Source of the DNA: Phascolomyces articulosus
Lineage: Eukaryota; Mucoromycota; Mucoromycetes; Mucorales; Lichtheimiaceae
Reading direction: 5' to 3'
Assembly (NCBI GenBank): GCA_025677815.1
Contig: JAIXMP010000005.1
Location: forward strand, 248,001-312,000
DNA: 64,000 bases
Positions 13,178 to 26,239 of this stretch are shown here, one piece after another. Below the pieces are notes generated by a model. That model was given only the letters and a program-made list of their open reading frames with translations, was not told the origin of the DNA and searched no databases. How positions within the stretch are numbered: the first letter of the stretch is position 1; the number at the start of each line of letters is the position of its first letter. The position numbers and the translations under genes are program-made.

Positions 13178-14109
13178 TGAAGGCGATATAGACTTGTTGA
13201 AAAGAAAAGCGTGTAGAACAGAAATAAAAAGTGTGAAAGGGTGAGAGAGTATGCAAGCTTCTTTTCTATCCAACCAACTCTCACGCTTTTGCCTTGGAGT
13301 GCGGGTGGCCAATCATTTAATGCCTTTATTTAATAAAATTTGCTGCTCAGAAAAAAAAATCCCCAAGTCTCTTTATTATTAAACAAAAATCGATAGTTGT
13401 AGTCAGATACTGTCACAGCATGTAAAATAGCTCATAACTTTTAATCACATTGACTATCTAATGTATGAACTCCTGTTATATGTAAGCATAGTATAAATAA
13501 TTAATAATAAGAATAAAGAAAAAAAGAGTGTGAAACTTGCCTCTTGAAAAAATTTAAGGTTAAGAGAGTAAATAATCAACGGTCGGCTTTAGTGATAGTA
13601 GCCAAGCAATTGTTTCTGTGTTATGATATATTATATCATTAAGAAGGATATATTGAATGCGATATATGATCATTATCTTTATGTCGTAGTATATTTTTAG
13701 TAAAAGATAATACATCACTTGCTGTGTCACTTCATAGCATTATACAAAGACGATGTTTTTGTATGAATAAACCTTGAACTTTTTCAATCTGGTGAATCTA
13801 TGCCCTTGTCTTATTTAATTATGGTTGATTGTTATTTATAATGAATTACTTGTGTTCCTGGCTAGGAGTAACCGCTAAACGGCACAAAATAAGAAAGGAC
13901 ATTTACACAATTAATCATAATAAAAATAAGGGTTCATTATATTAATTGTAGAAACTCTTATTGTTAAATAAAGAACACGCTAATCATGACGAACGGAAAA
14001 GTATGACCGAGAACTTTGATGCATTAAACATTTTTATATGGTTATTTTATTACAATTTTAGAGCTGTTATTATTAATATTAAAGAATACAAAATGTTAAA
14101 AGTATTATT
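13178..14109. other. Intergenic, no gene seen
   Basis: About 930 AT-rich bases between two minus-strand genes. It contains short palindromic AT stretches (for example around 13621-13640) but no supported gene. Confidence 0.45.
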
Positions 14110-14500
14110 TTACGCCTTCTTTTCTTTATCTTCTTCTTGTTGAAGAACCCATTCTACTGCTTCTTCAACATGTTGACATACTGAATGAGCTGGGAAATGA
14201 GGTGAATTACCAGGTTCTTGGAATACACCAGTTCGTACCAAAACACTCGTCCAACCATAATTATTGGCACCTTTGATATCTGCTGCAGGATTATCACCTA
14301 CTGCATAAATTCTCGATGGTTTTTTACCATCGTTGATACGTTCAATAACACGCTCAGCATAAGCATAGGTTGTTGGATAAGGTTTACCATACGAAGTGGA
14401 CTGAAGATTAGTTCCTGTTAAGGTATGATATACATTTTCCAAAGCCATTTTAAATGATCCTTGAGCAAGGCGTGGTACAGGGAATTCTGTACTCCAGATC

Positions 14501-14536
<36 letters not shown>

Positions 14537-15995
14537 TATAAATAAATAACACATCATCAAAAATATGTATATTTTTATACCAGTTACTTACAATATCAGT
14601 ATTAGAAAAATAGACAGGAACTTCTTGTACTTTGCAATCACCCTTTTGTGTACCCACTACACCATTCTCAGCACAAATGGCATCTAACATGATTTGAATA
14701 TCTCTACCCCCTAAAAATAATAGATAAATATACCTTCTTTTCCAATTCTCCATTTACCCGTCTACTTCAATTGATATATAATTACTTACAATCACGCGAA
14801 TCATGGAATACCATTACAGCACCAAATGGTATTTTTGAGAAATCTAAAGATGCCTGATCCATGGTAATTTTATTGATTAATAATTATTATTAACTACTAT
14901 CCTTATCCATCATCAAGAACATGAAACGAAAAAATAACAACTTACCGCATCTGGTGAAATGGAATCCCGGGATGGATGACGGAATGGCCATACAGATGCT
15001 TGCCAATGATGAATATCATCAGGAATAAATACATGATTAAACCCATATCTATTAACCCATATTTATAGATAAAATAAGATCTCAGATCCATCAAATCATC
15101 CAACATCATCATCTGTCGATCATGACACGTTTATTTTAATCCTCGATCCTGAACCCTTATTCATCCAAACTTACTTTTTAGCTACATGAAAACATTCCCG
15201 GTCTTTTCCACCCACAACCAAAACATTTTTATTCTTGTACTGTTCAACAAGTGCTTGCATAGGTGAATGAGATAAAATCACTTGATCAGGTGAAATCTAC
15301 TGTGAAGAATGATTTTAGAAATATATCTAACAAATAACATATATTGTGTATCCCATGAGTCTAAGAAAGATTCTCCCATTTTTATTACTTCAACATCCAA
15401 CATGTTACTGATTTGTTCTGCTTTGGCTTGTTCAGTAACACCGCCTCCATTGGTTAACAGGACAAAAGGTACGTGTCTAATAAGAAAAAAAACAGAGTTA
15501 TGAAAAATATATATTACCCATTTATTGAATCTACACCTCTCATACCATCCTATCCATATATTTGTTTCTATTCACAATATTTGTATCTTTCCCAATATAT
15601 GTATATTTACCTTCCGTGAGCATTGTCACCATTAAGCATTCGAATAGCACTGTACATATAAAACAGTAAAATATATACTTTAGTTTCCATTCTATATTTT
15701 TTTTCTCGACCTTTTTTTTTCTTGATCCAATGCAATTCCATGAAATAAAAATATTTTTACCGTTTTGCTTCAGGAATAGTACGTTTGCCCTGGTAGAATA
15801 TTCAGAAACACGTTAGTTTTTAATAAAAGGTGGGAAGCGGGAGGAAACCAATATGAAACATACCTTAATGAGTACACCATCAATGTCAAAAGCGAATGCA
15901 TAGTTTTTAGGTGCTACTTTTGAAGAGAATGCACGGTAACCATGAAGACGAGTTGTCGCAGTGATATTTGACAACGAGAATAACCGAGGTAACAT
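14110..15995 (-). CDS. Mitochondrial HAD-superfamily hydrolase (CECR5/HDHD5-like)
   Basis: Class IIA HAD phosphatase-like protein, family of yeast YKR070W and human HDHD5; the physiological substrate is not established for the family. Nine in-frame exons: 15995-15864, 15789-15761, 15649-15611, 15476-15389, 15296-15175, 15048-14946, 14853-14790, 14710-14592 and 14499-14110, giving 361 aa. The N-terminus (MLPRLFSLSN, then Arg/Thr/Ser) looks like a mitochondrial presequence. Catalytic motif I is FDIDGVLIK with Asp37 and Asp39, motif II is LLTNGGG, and motif IV is AVGDNPAADIKGA near the C-terminus. Exons 2 and 3 are only 29 and 39 nt, yet both are needed to carry the PEAKRAIRMLNGDNAHGR linker in frame. 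Exon 7 uses the acceptor at 14855-14854, which gives the family-like DASLDFSKIPFGAV join. Confidence 0.9.
14503..14531. repeat. (TA)n microsatellite in HAD gene intron
   Basis: A nearly pure TA dinucleotide run inside intron 8 of the HAD-family gene, adjacent to the acceptor of the last exon. Confidence 0.9.
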
Positions 15996-16220
15996 ATTCT
16001 AGAACCAAAAAAAAAAAAGAGGAGAGCACAAAGGAAGAAGAAGAAAAGAAAGAAGCTTAAAGAAGATAAATACACTTCTATTTTGTTGCCAACGTTTAAC
16101 GGTTAAATGACGTGACTCGACCTTACTGTTTTTGGATAGGAAAGGAAGTAAATATGTATGTAGATCTTGATTTTTTTGACACCTGATAGCTTACGTTCTA
16201 TGATGTCAAACCAATAAAGC
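15996..16220. other. HAD gene promoter
   Basis: Upstream region of the HAD-family gene. It contains a poly-A run (the coding strand has a T-rich leader) and leads into the foldback element. Nothing else seen. Confidence 0.4.
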
Positions 16221-16717
16221 AACGGGAACACGAAAAAAAACTATGGTAGTGGACCTGTGGTAGTACTATATCCAGTAAAAATCTCAATTGCCTGTTTGAA
16301 AAAAAAAAGATGGTAGCTGCATATGACAAGTGAAATTCGTCTTGAATAACAATTACTTACTACTTTCGTTGACAAAGGCCCATAAAAATACACTTACATA
16401 TGTTTTCAAAGTATATTTATACTATTCCTTTTTCTTGGGCACCGCATTCTTTTTATCTAGGATAATATTATAAATTATTTTCTTAAGTATAAAATTCATG
16501 CTGTATATCATAAATGGTTTTTTTTTTTTTAAAAAAAAAAAAGATAATAATGCTGTGAAGGTCAGCAGAAATAATAGCTTTCTGAGGGTACCTTCAAATT
16601 CCACTTGTCATACTAAACTACTACAATTTTCTTTTCAAAAAAGCAATGGAGTTTTTTTTTACTAGATATAGTACTACCACAGGTTCTCCACTACCGCAGT
16701 TTTTTATGATAGCCGTT
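16221..16717. mobile_element. Foldback / MITE-like element with ~120-bp inverted repeats
   Basis: The segment 16221-16338 and the reverse complement of 16596-16717 align along their whole length with modest divergence. Shared blocks are AACGG at the outer ends, GGTAGTGG, CCTGTGGTAGTACTATATC, AGTAAAAA, ATTGC, TTTGAAAA and TGACAAGTG. The arms flank about 257 bases of AT-rich sequence centred on a T-run followed by an A-run (about 16517-16540). There is no transposase-like frame inside. Long terminal inverted repeats, small size and lack of coding fit a non-autonomous DNA transposon. I could not find a convincing target-site duplication. Confidence 0.6.
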
Positions 16718-18769
16718 AAGAATACTGGAGGGTTTAACAACTATAGTTGCCTATTTTATTTTTATATAGATACAAATAGAATAATAGATTTTAAAACATT
16801 GTTTACTAATACATTAAACATAATACAGTAAGTGATAAACTTTTCTTTTCGGTTGATTCTTTGCTTATAAAAGATGACACAACATATAAAGTTGGAAGAA
16901 TATGAGATGAGGTGGTGGTAGTATATGTATAGTATATAAGGATTGCATGATGTTTTTATAATATATTGACCTACTATTGTTACCGTAGTTACTACTTGTA
17001 ATAACGGTTATTCTTATAGTAATGAATTGATTTTTATCAAGTAGAAGAACTTTTCAATAAAATGAGATACATGGAGAAGAAATAGAGTTATGTATAAATA
17101 AATTGGATCCAATATGTGTATGGTTTGTACATTTTTACTAAACTGATGAGCTTCTCAATATGTATATAAATATCAAGTCTAAGAACATCATTGCATTAAA
17201 GAGTCCAAAAAGTGCCATTTATAAAGAATGAAACAACAGACCGCTGCTTTCATATCTAAGTGTGTATGCTTGTACATAATATTTATATGCATCTTACTTT
17301 ATTTGGTTCTGTTTTTAAGTAAGATGAATAAGATATACGTATATAAAAGGATTACAACTGAGAAGGACGTTAGGAGGACATTTGAAATATACTGAATGCG
17401 GGTACAGGAAACTTAATGCAGTAACGGCATATTTGTTTTATATAATATACAATATCTTCAAAATATATTATTGCTCCTGCACCAGCAATGTATACAAGAA
17501 AGCAATCGTTTTACATGATAAATTCATATATATATGGATGTAATTTTTTTTTACCTTTCAATACTGGTTGGTATTGTTACCATCATCACGATAAATTGTT
17601 CTTATATAGTTTATAGATAGCATTCTTTGATACGTATACATATATAGAGAGGATCACCGATTTTGATCATTGTCGTCGTCAATGCTATTATTCTTTATAA
17701 AATTAAAACTTTTAGTATCGCTCCGGAAACTGTTGTATTCTTGCTTGCATTTCAAATATAAATATAGCAATATTATATGCTTGCAGTTTTAATATGCATA
17801 ACAAAAGAGAAGAGATTCAATTTGTTCTTCTGTGAAAGGACCATTCCATACTATTTATCATGTTTTTATATCAAGTAGCTCTCAGTATTTTATTTTATTT
17901 TATTTTGTACGTATATGAGCCAAAATATTTCTGATGAAACTAATGAAAAACACATTTATTTAGTTGAATAACCATCATAGCATCTCTTTAAATATCAAAG
18001 ATATGTTATATTTGTATATCATATTCTCGAAGATTAAGTACCTAAGTTTATTCTTTCCCCAAGGAGGCACTATCACTGGTAAGAATAATATTTATATGAT
18101 GACCAAAAAAATCTACTATGTTTAATTTGATTTCGTAATAATGGGTATAGTGCTTGCTACTAGAAATATTTTCTATCACACCAAAATTCAAGAAACTTGG
18201 ATGTATGTTCCTCCCACCCAGCGATGGTTTTAGATTTTAATACTGTTCCAAGGCAATGGCATCGGAATGACGTATTATTGGTAGGCTGTCAATGAAGATT
18301 TCAGGGCGTGCACTACAAAACATTTGGTCTGATGATCATCATCGGATGTTTTATGTTTAGAAAATGATAAGCTTTTTTATTCACACTGAATACAAATGAA
18401 AAGTGATTGTTAATTAACCTCTTTAACCTTCTTATAACTAAGTGAGGTTAAATCCAATAAACTTTATATATATATAAAAAAAACGTCATCATGATCATAA
18501 GTTTGTAAAAAAGAAAAAGGAAAAAAAATAAGTCATTTCTTTTCTTATTAAGGCAAACACAAAATGCAAGGACCAAGGAGGTTTTTTTTTTCTGTTGGCA
18601 CGGGACAAGACTAAATGCAACACAACAAGCGGACTCAAATGTAAATGCTTCTGCTGATAAAGTCATATATAAACCTTACTCAAACATTTCACTCTTTCAT
18701 CACTCTTCTTTTTGTTTTTTATTCGTTTTTCTTTCTTTCTTTTTTTTCTTTTTATTATATTTGTTCACA
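16718..18769. other. Intergenic, no gene seen
   Basis: About 2 kb of AT-rich sequence between the foldback element and the alkaline phosphatase gene. The last ~60 bases before ATG 18770 are a T/C-rich leader. I see no coherent coding exons or RNA gene. Confidence 0.5.
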
Positions 18770-21526
18770 ATGAACAATACAAATTATAGTTCAATACCTA
18801 CAGATCCAAATGCTAAACCACAAGATTCTGTTCGCCATGCTCCAATGGTAAAAAAAAAACCTGGGAATTTTTTTTTATCTCTACTCTTTCACTCTTTTAT
18901 GAAATGGCAACAAATAAACTAAATGATTCAAAAAAAAAACATGGTAATAGAATCCACGATGGCGTCGAATTGCTGTAGCAACCATAGTTTGTCTTGTAGG
19001 TTCTGGACTTATTGCTTCAGTTGTTATGCTATTGTCAAACCAAGACAACAACCATACTGGTAAAGATTGTTACTATTTACTTGTTTACTCTCTCTTGATG
19101 GATAAATATAAACATTAACCATTTTATTTCTATGTGTGTATGTGTGTGTGTGTGCGTATGTTTGTCTGTCTCGTTTGTTTACATATTAGAACCTAAGCAT
19201 CGCAATGTGATCATGATGATTAGTGATGGATTTGGTCCTGCTTCGGAAACATATGCAAGACAATATCATGCTTGGAGAGAAGGTCTTGGTCCAAAAACTA
19301 TGCTTCCTCTCGATCATATCCATGTTGGGCATAGTAGAACACAAAGTTCATCTAGCCTGGTGACGGATAGTGCTGCTGGTGCAACAGGTAAAAAAAAAAA
19401 ATACTCAACAACAAAAAAGGGAGTTATGCATGTACATCTGATGCAAGAATTGGCATCACACATTCCTCTCTTATTATCATCACTGTTAGCATATGATCAA
19501 ACAATGGGTAATTCTGAATTATTCAAACTAAAATATCTTATCCATTTTTATTTGTATTCTTCATAAAGCTTTTGCATGTGCTCTCAAGTCATATAATGGT
19601 GCCATTGGTGGTAAAGTATTTCAATTTTTTTTATAGAATTTAAGCATATTGACCATTTACTAGTTATTGCGACATACAGGATGAGGGAGGAAAATTATTT
19701 GAAATGAACGACTGATTGGAATGCACTTCATATATAGTGGACCCTACAAAGAAGCCATGTGGAACAGTATTAGAATCAGCCAAGGTTCATCATGACATGC
19801 TGACAGGTCTTGTGGTTACATCGCGTATCACACACGCAACACCAGCATCTTTTTCAGCACACATTGATTGGAGAGACAAGGAACCTCAGATTGCCGAACA
19901 ACAAATCGGATACAATCCATTGGGTCGTACTGTTGATTTAATGTTTGGTGGTGGTGAATGCGAATTCTTGAGCAATACAACTGAAGGTAGTTGTCGTCAA
20001 GACGAACGTGATTTGTTTGATGAAGCACGTGAGCAATTTGGTTGGGAGGTTGTTCGTTCGCGTAAAGATTTTGATGCTATTTCACCCTCTTCTGTTTCAT
20101 TACCATTGATGGCGTTATTTTCACCTGACGTAAGATATTTTTATATATACTTATATCTGTGTGTGAATATAGATGACGGAATAGCGGAAGAGAAACCTAT
20201 ACTTATATATATATATATATTTACTCTTTGTTACTCTTTTAGCATATGTCGTATGAAATTGATCGTGACCCAGCAATCCAACCTTCTCTCAAGGAAATGG
20301 TTCAAAAAGCACTTGGTATTTTGGATAAGACATCGCGAGAATCTGATAAAGGATTTTTCTTAATGATTGAAGGAAGTCGTATTGATATGGCTGCCCATAC
20401 GTAAGTATATTATAGTTTCGCTTGGTCCATTGTTGAGTCATGTTGTGTGGTACAAAAAGGAGGGAGTTGAAGCTGGCGGGAGATAGATCCAGGGGTATTT
20501 AAATTCAATTCTATCCAATATAATGCTTAAAAGTTGACCACATGGACTCTCGTGTGTAAATTCAAAAATTTTTACTCAAAATTATATAATTTATATCTAT
20601 TAGAAATGACCCTGCAGCTCATTTCCATGATATTTACGAATATCACGAGACTGCTTCAGCTGTTATTGACTATGTAAAAGCTCACCCTGATACTGTTGTT
20701 ATCTCCACTAGTGATCATGAGACTGGTGGATTTACAGTAGGTCGCCAACTTGGTGAAGATTACCCCGAATACAAATGGTATGTTCTTGCTATTGTCATGG
20801 ATCTATGGAAAGTTTCTAATTATTCGTTTCATATTATAATTTATTATAACTATCAGGAATCCAGAAGCTATCAGTCGCGTTCGAAATTCAAGTGAAGTAC
20901 TTGCTCGTGTTTGGGAAGAAGCCATCAGCTCCAATACAGCTACCACTGGTTATCTCCGTAAAGAAATCATTGCCAATGGTTTGGGTATTGAAGATCCTAC
21001 AAAAGAGGAACTTGAGAAATTGGCCAATTGGAAAGATAGTGGAAAAGATATTACTGCACTTGAGGGTATTTTGGCTCATATGGTCAGCCGACGTGCTATC
21101 ATTGGGGTAAATATATACATATAATGGGCCGCTATTAATAACTGCCTTAGTACGAATATTAGATTCTCTCTATTCTCTAGGAATTTGTAAGATTGAACTA
21201 ATTCAATTTTTTTTTAGTGGACAACCCATGGACACACTGCTGTGGATGTTAATTTATATGCTTACGGCGACGGTACTGAATGGTTGCGAGGTAGCCATGA
21301 AAACACAGATATTGGCGATTTTATTTCCAATTATTTGAAGCTTGATCTTAATGATATTACCGATCGATTGACTACGTAAGTTTGAAAAATTGTGACCATA
21401 CTTAATTTTTATATGCTAACGATGTATTTTTTTTGTACAATCAGTGGCTGGACAGCAGCTCAAAGTATTGAATCTACAATTGACCCAATGGTACAGGTTT
21501 CCAAGCATCAATTGAATCATGATTAA
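18770..21526 (+). CDS. PHO8: Alkaline phosphatase (vacuolar Pho8-type)
   Basis: Zn/Mg-dependent phosphomonoesterase, expected at the vacuole. Ten exons keep frame: 18770-18847, 18951-19059, 19190-19387, 19569-19610, 19738-20129, 20243-20400, 20604-20777, 20857-21106, 21218-21375 and 21445-21526, giving 546 aa. A short cytosolic tail precedes an uncleaved signal-anchor helix (about residues 33-54), as in yeast Pho8. The first metal Asp is in ISDGFG (Asp75), the nucleophile is Ser123 in TDSAAGAT, HETGG and THGHTAVDV supply metal-binding His, and MIEGSRIDMAAH carries the conserved Glu. Intron 2 contains a TG repeat at about 19131-19155. Exon 4 (42 nt) supplies AFACALKSYNGAIG. It converges on the Rab7 gene, with stops about 370 bases apart. 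Confidence 0.95.
19131..19155. repeat. (TG)n microsatellite in PHO8 intron 2
   Basis: A TG dinucleotide run with single interruptions lies shortly upstream of the exon 3 acceptor of the alkaline phosphatase gene. Confidence 0.85.
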
Positions 21527-21894
21527 TTCATTTTTTAAGAAGGTAGATGCAACTCGAAAATATCATCCTAGTTTTTTTTTATATCAAAAAGGGAACTTTG
21601 TAAAATATGTAAAGCATTATATATACAACCCTTCTACACCATGTATATATAACTGTCATATATAAAACATTTAGTTCACTTTTAGAATTTGTAGAATTTG
21701 TTCATTTTTATATATTTCTCTCTTTTTTATCTTTTATTTTATTACTATTAATCAAACCAATACAAATGTTCTTTTGTTTTGACCCTGTTCTTGGATGCAG
21801 TGATAAATTTTATCTTAGAAAAGTGTTTATTGTTGTTGCTGTTGCTATTATTATTATATATTGTTATTATTAATGATTTATAGAAAGACCCCAA
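21527..21894. other. Convergent 3' flanks
   Basis: Shared downstream region of the convergent alkaline phosphatase and Rab7 genes. AT-rich, with no other feature. Confidence 0.5.
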
Positions 21895-23130
<1,236 letters not shown>

Positions 23131-25028
23131 TTTGGAAGGGTCAAAAACGATAACAGGAAAGGAAAAAAAAAAGGATGCGAAATGCGGTGGAAATCGAAGC
23201 TATGAAAAATTAGCTCCGATCCGAAAGTCTTGATGCTTCTTTGGTAGATGTAACAGCTCTCCTTTAGTTTTTATTCGTTAAAAGAACCCTGATTGTATGG
23301 TCGTTGCACGAAGATTCTCAAAAATCTTGAAGCAGTAATAGGAAAGACCTGATATTGGCACACTGTAAAAGTTATTATAAATCAGTTTTAAAAAAAAATA
23401 TCGATATGGCTGATGCTACAAATAGTTTGTTGAATGGAGTAATTGTTTCTGCAAGCAAGATGGCCGAAATGGCGGATCACTAAATTCTGAAGTAACTTGT
23501 CACCTATTAAAGTGCTCACCCACAACAATCCCCTTCCTGTTTAACAGCTTGTTGACATTGATTGGTTGATATTGATTTTCAATTATAATACATATTTTAT
23601 CTTTAAATTTACCTCTGACCATTTAAATCAACAGTGATAAGTACATTGTTGTTGTTGTCGTCTCTTCCGTACTTGAGAAATCAATTTACATGAATTTATA
23701 AAATATTAGTAACTACTATAATAAATGTACTATATTATAAACCCAAGAAAGAGAATAATAACATAATACATCAATTTGTGCTTCTTCTTTGATCCTTTTA
23801 ATAAAAGTATAATATTTGGGCAACAGGAAATAATGTTGTATACAACAGTAAGCTCCATCACTGCACTTTACTAATTGAGAGAAATGTGGAGCAAAAACAA
23901 TGAAAACTCTCAAAATACATTTTGATTTATATATACCCTTTATAATCAGTTAGCAATGACAGATCTATGTATAAAATATTCAATCCCTTTCTTTTTTTCT
24001 ACCATTTATTTTTACCATCCACCTTTTCTTTATTTTAATTAAAAAATGAAGAAAAAAGAAAACGTTCCACCCCAATACAGTTCAAAAGAAAAAAGTCATC
24101 ATGGTGGGTTGTTAGTCTACTTGAAAGAAAACAACACCAGCAGAAACAACCCATGAATCACAAAGCTGGTAAATCAAAGTAGAAAAATCAAGTCGATTTC
24201 CTTAATCTTTTCTTGGTTCACAGCCAATAGTTCATGGAGATAAAAAATTCATTCTGGAAAGAAATAAAAATTTGACGGATATGAACATTTGGAAGAAAAA
24301 GAGTAGAAAGAAGAGGCCACTTAACAATAAAATGCAGCATAGAAAAAGGAAATTATTAAAATGTTTTTTTTTTCTCAAAAAGAGAGAGGCAGGAAGGTGA
24401 TAAACTTATATAAACAAATAACTTTTTAATTAATATATATAACAGCAAAAAAAAATCATTATTGAACCGATTGAAACGTTTTCTTCAACGGCCACTAGTA
24501 TTGAAAGAACTAAATTATACTGTATAATGAAATCTAAGGAACGAGCAAACAAAATTGGCTATTTATCAAATGCCATTGATGCTATAGAAAAACTGTTTTA
24601 TCTGTAGAACCATTACTTTATAAAATGATAAATCACATTTTTTTTATGCTTTTGTATACCTGGATCAACCTGTGAATTGAAAAAAAAAAGAATCGATTTC
24701 CTGGAATTCAAAAGCAAAAACACCAACACTAACTTTATTGTTGCACGCGTATGTGTAATATAAAAAGCTTATTTTTATTATGAGAAATTTTCTTTTAGGA
24801 ATAACGATTTGAGATGATGACTTTTATTACTCTTACGATTTTACTTACGAGAAGTGGCACTATTATTAGATTATTATTTTACACATAACAGAAATGAATG
24901 TTACTCAGAAAGCTCAGCAGTAATGTTGGTCATTACAAAACAGAAAAGGTTTAAATATATAATGAGGTATTAGAAAAAAAAATCCATATTGCAATTTGCA
25001 ATTTTCACTCCCTTTCTTACTTTATTTT
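23131..25028. other. Mostly non-coding spacer with weak small reading frames
   Basis: About 1.9 kb. Two short frames stand out but are weak. One of 25 codons starts at ATG 23406. The other starts at ATG 24046, after a T/C-rich leader, and encodes MKKKENVPPQYSSKEK, stopping at about 24156. Neither matches a family I know. See the finding on 24046-24410. Confidence 0.4.
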
Positions 25029-25871
25029 ATGCTTCTTATTATACTCAACACTCTTGTAGCCGTACTTCGGGTTCCGATTTATGCCATCTTTTACTGGAAA
25101 ACAAAAAGAAATCATTTTTGCAACTATTATCCTGTATGGCTTCTAGCTATCGCCGCATGGGTGCATGATGGGGTGTGTCTCTATTATACAATAGTGCAAC
25201 CCGAAGAACTCGATGAAACATTGAGTTTCTTTGAATCCATTGCCTTTTTTATTCATTTCAAAGCTATTTTGATCTTAGCAACTGGTGTCTGGTACTGTTT
25301 GACATTTATCAAAAATATTAGAAAGGAGCAAGAAGAAGGTGGAGGCAGCATTAAAAAAGAAAGGCTTCCAACATTATTTACATTCCCGTTATCCAGATAC
25401 AAGCTCAAATGGGGATTTTTTTTTCTATCAGTCACCTTTTCTACACTGGCCTACGCAAGTGATTACTCCAATGTGACAAAGGACACTCCATTCCCGAACA
25501 TTCAATTCCCTCCTTTTCACAGTGTATTACAATATATCATTTTATTCGTCAAGAAATCAAACAAGAGGTCTGATGGTAAAATCATTCACCTCTGGAATAT
25601 ACCATCGTCGTTTCTCGTATATCTTTGTTTTACGACAACTATACCCATCAATACATTATTTCAATCCATTTTTCTCCTGTGGAACACGGCTATGTCTTCC
25701 TCTACTTGGATGAACACCCCAACCATGACTGTAGTGTCGTGGGATATTTCTATTGTTGAAATAATGATATTAGCTCAGTCGCTCTATGGTACAGAGACTG
25801 AGTTAATTTATTGGCCACACCTTGATGATGATAATCGTCGTTTAAAACGAGGCTATGAGAATATTGCATAA
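25029..25871 (+). CDS. Orphan multi-pass membrane protein
   Basis: Unrecognised. A single open frame of 280 aa runs from ATG 25029. The frame is open slightly further upstream without another ATG. Hydrophobic helices are visible at about residues 1-24, 35-58, 68-92 (FFIHFKAILILATGVWYCLTFI), 127-146 (LKWGFFFLSVTFSTLAYAS) and 195-218. Lys/Glu- and Asp/Arg-rich stretches lie between and after them, and the protein ends in LKRGYENIA. The predicted protein is unusually long for an intronless gene in this window, where most genes are split. The AT-rich region and lack of a known domain leave open that it is a fast-evolving, lineage-specific gene or that its 5' exons are missing. It is followed by a decayed gene on the opposite strand. 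Confidence 0.5.
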   Translation: MLLIILNTLVAVLRVPIYAIFYWKTKRNHFCNYYPVWLLAIAAWVHDGVCLYYTIVQPEELDETLSFFESIAFFIHFKAILILATGVWYCLTFIKNIRKEQEEGGGSIKKERLPTLFTFPLSRYKLKWGFFFLSVTFSTLAYASDYSNVTKDTPFPNIQFPPFHSVLQYIILFVKKSNKRSDGKIIHLWNIPSSFLVYLCFTTTIPINTLFQSIFLLWNTAMSSSTWMNTPTMTVVSWDISIVEIMILAQSLYGTETELIYWPHLDDDNRRLKRGYENIA

Positions 25872-26239
25872 ATAAAAAAACACCATTCTTGTGTATTTTT
25901 TTTAAAAAAAAATTATATGTTATTTCAATGCTATATACAACATAGAAATGACTTGCATGTTTTGCCTATTCATTTCATATACGTGGAAATGTAGAATAAT
26001 AATAAGTCAAATTTTAAATAGGGTAGTGAGTACTAAATTTGTATTTCATAGTAGTTATATTTTATTCTTTTAAAATAATGATATATATGTAGGAGTAAAT
26101 AATAGTTGGTATACTTTTGGTTGTGAATAAAGCGAGGTTGCTAATAATATAGCAAACAGGAGTAATAAAGGATAGTGATAACATAAAAAATTGATTATAT
26201 GATTTTTACGACCAGGAAGAGGACATGTTGATTATTTAT
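25872..26239. other. Intergenic, no gene seen
   Basis: AT-rich 3' flank between the orphan membrane protein gene and the decayed gene on the other strand. Nothing else seen. Confidence 0.45.

Noticed and set aside
23406..23483. 25-codon frame MADATNSLLNGVIVS
   Set aside because: Too short to support, with no continuation across a splice site.
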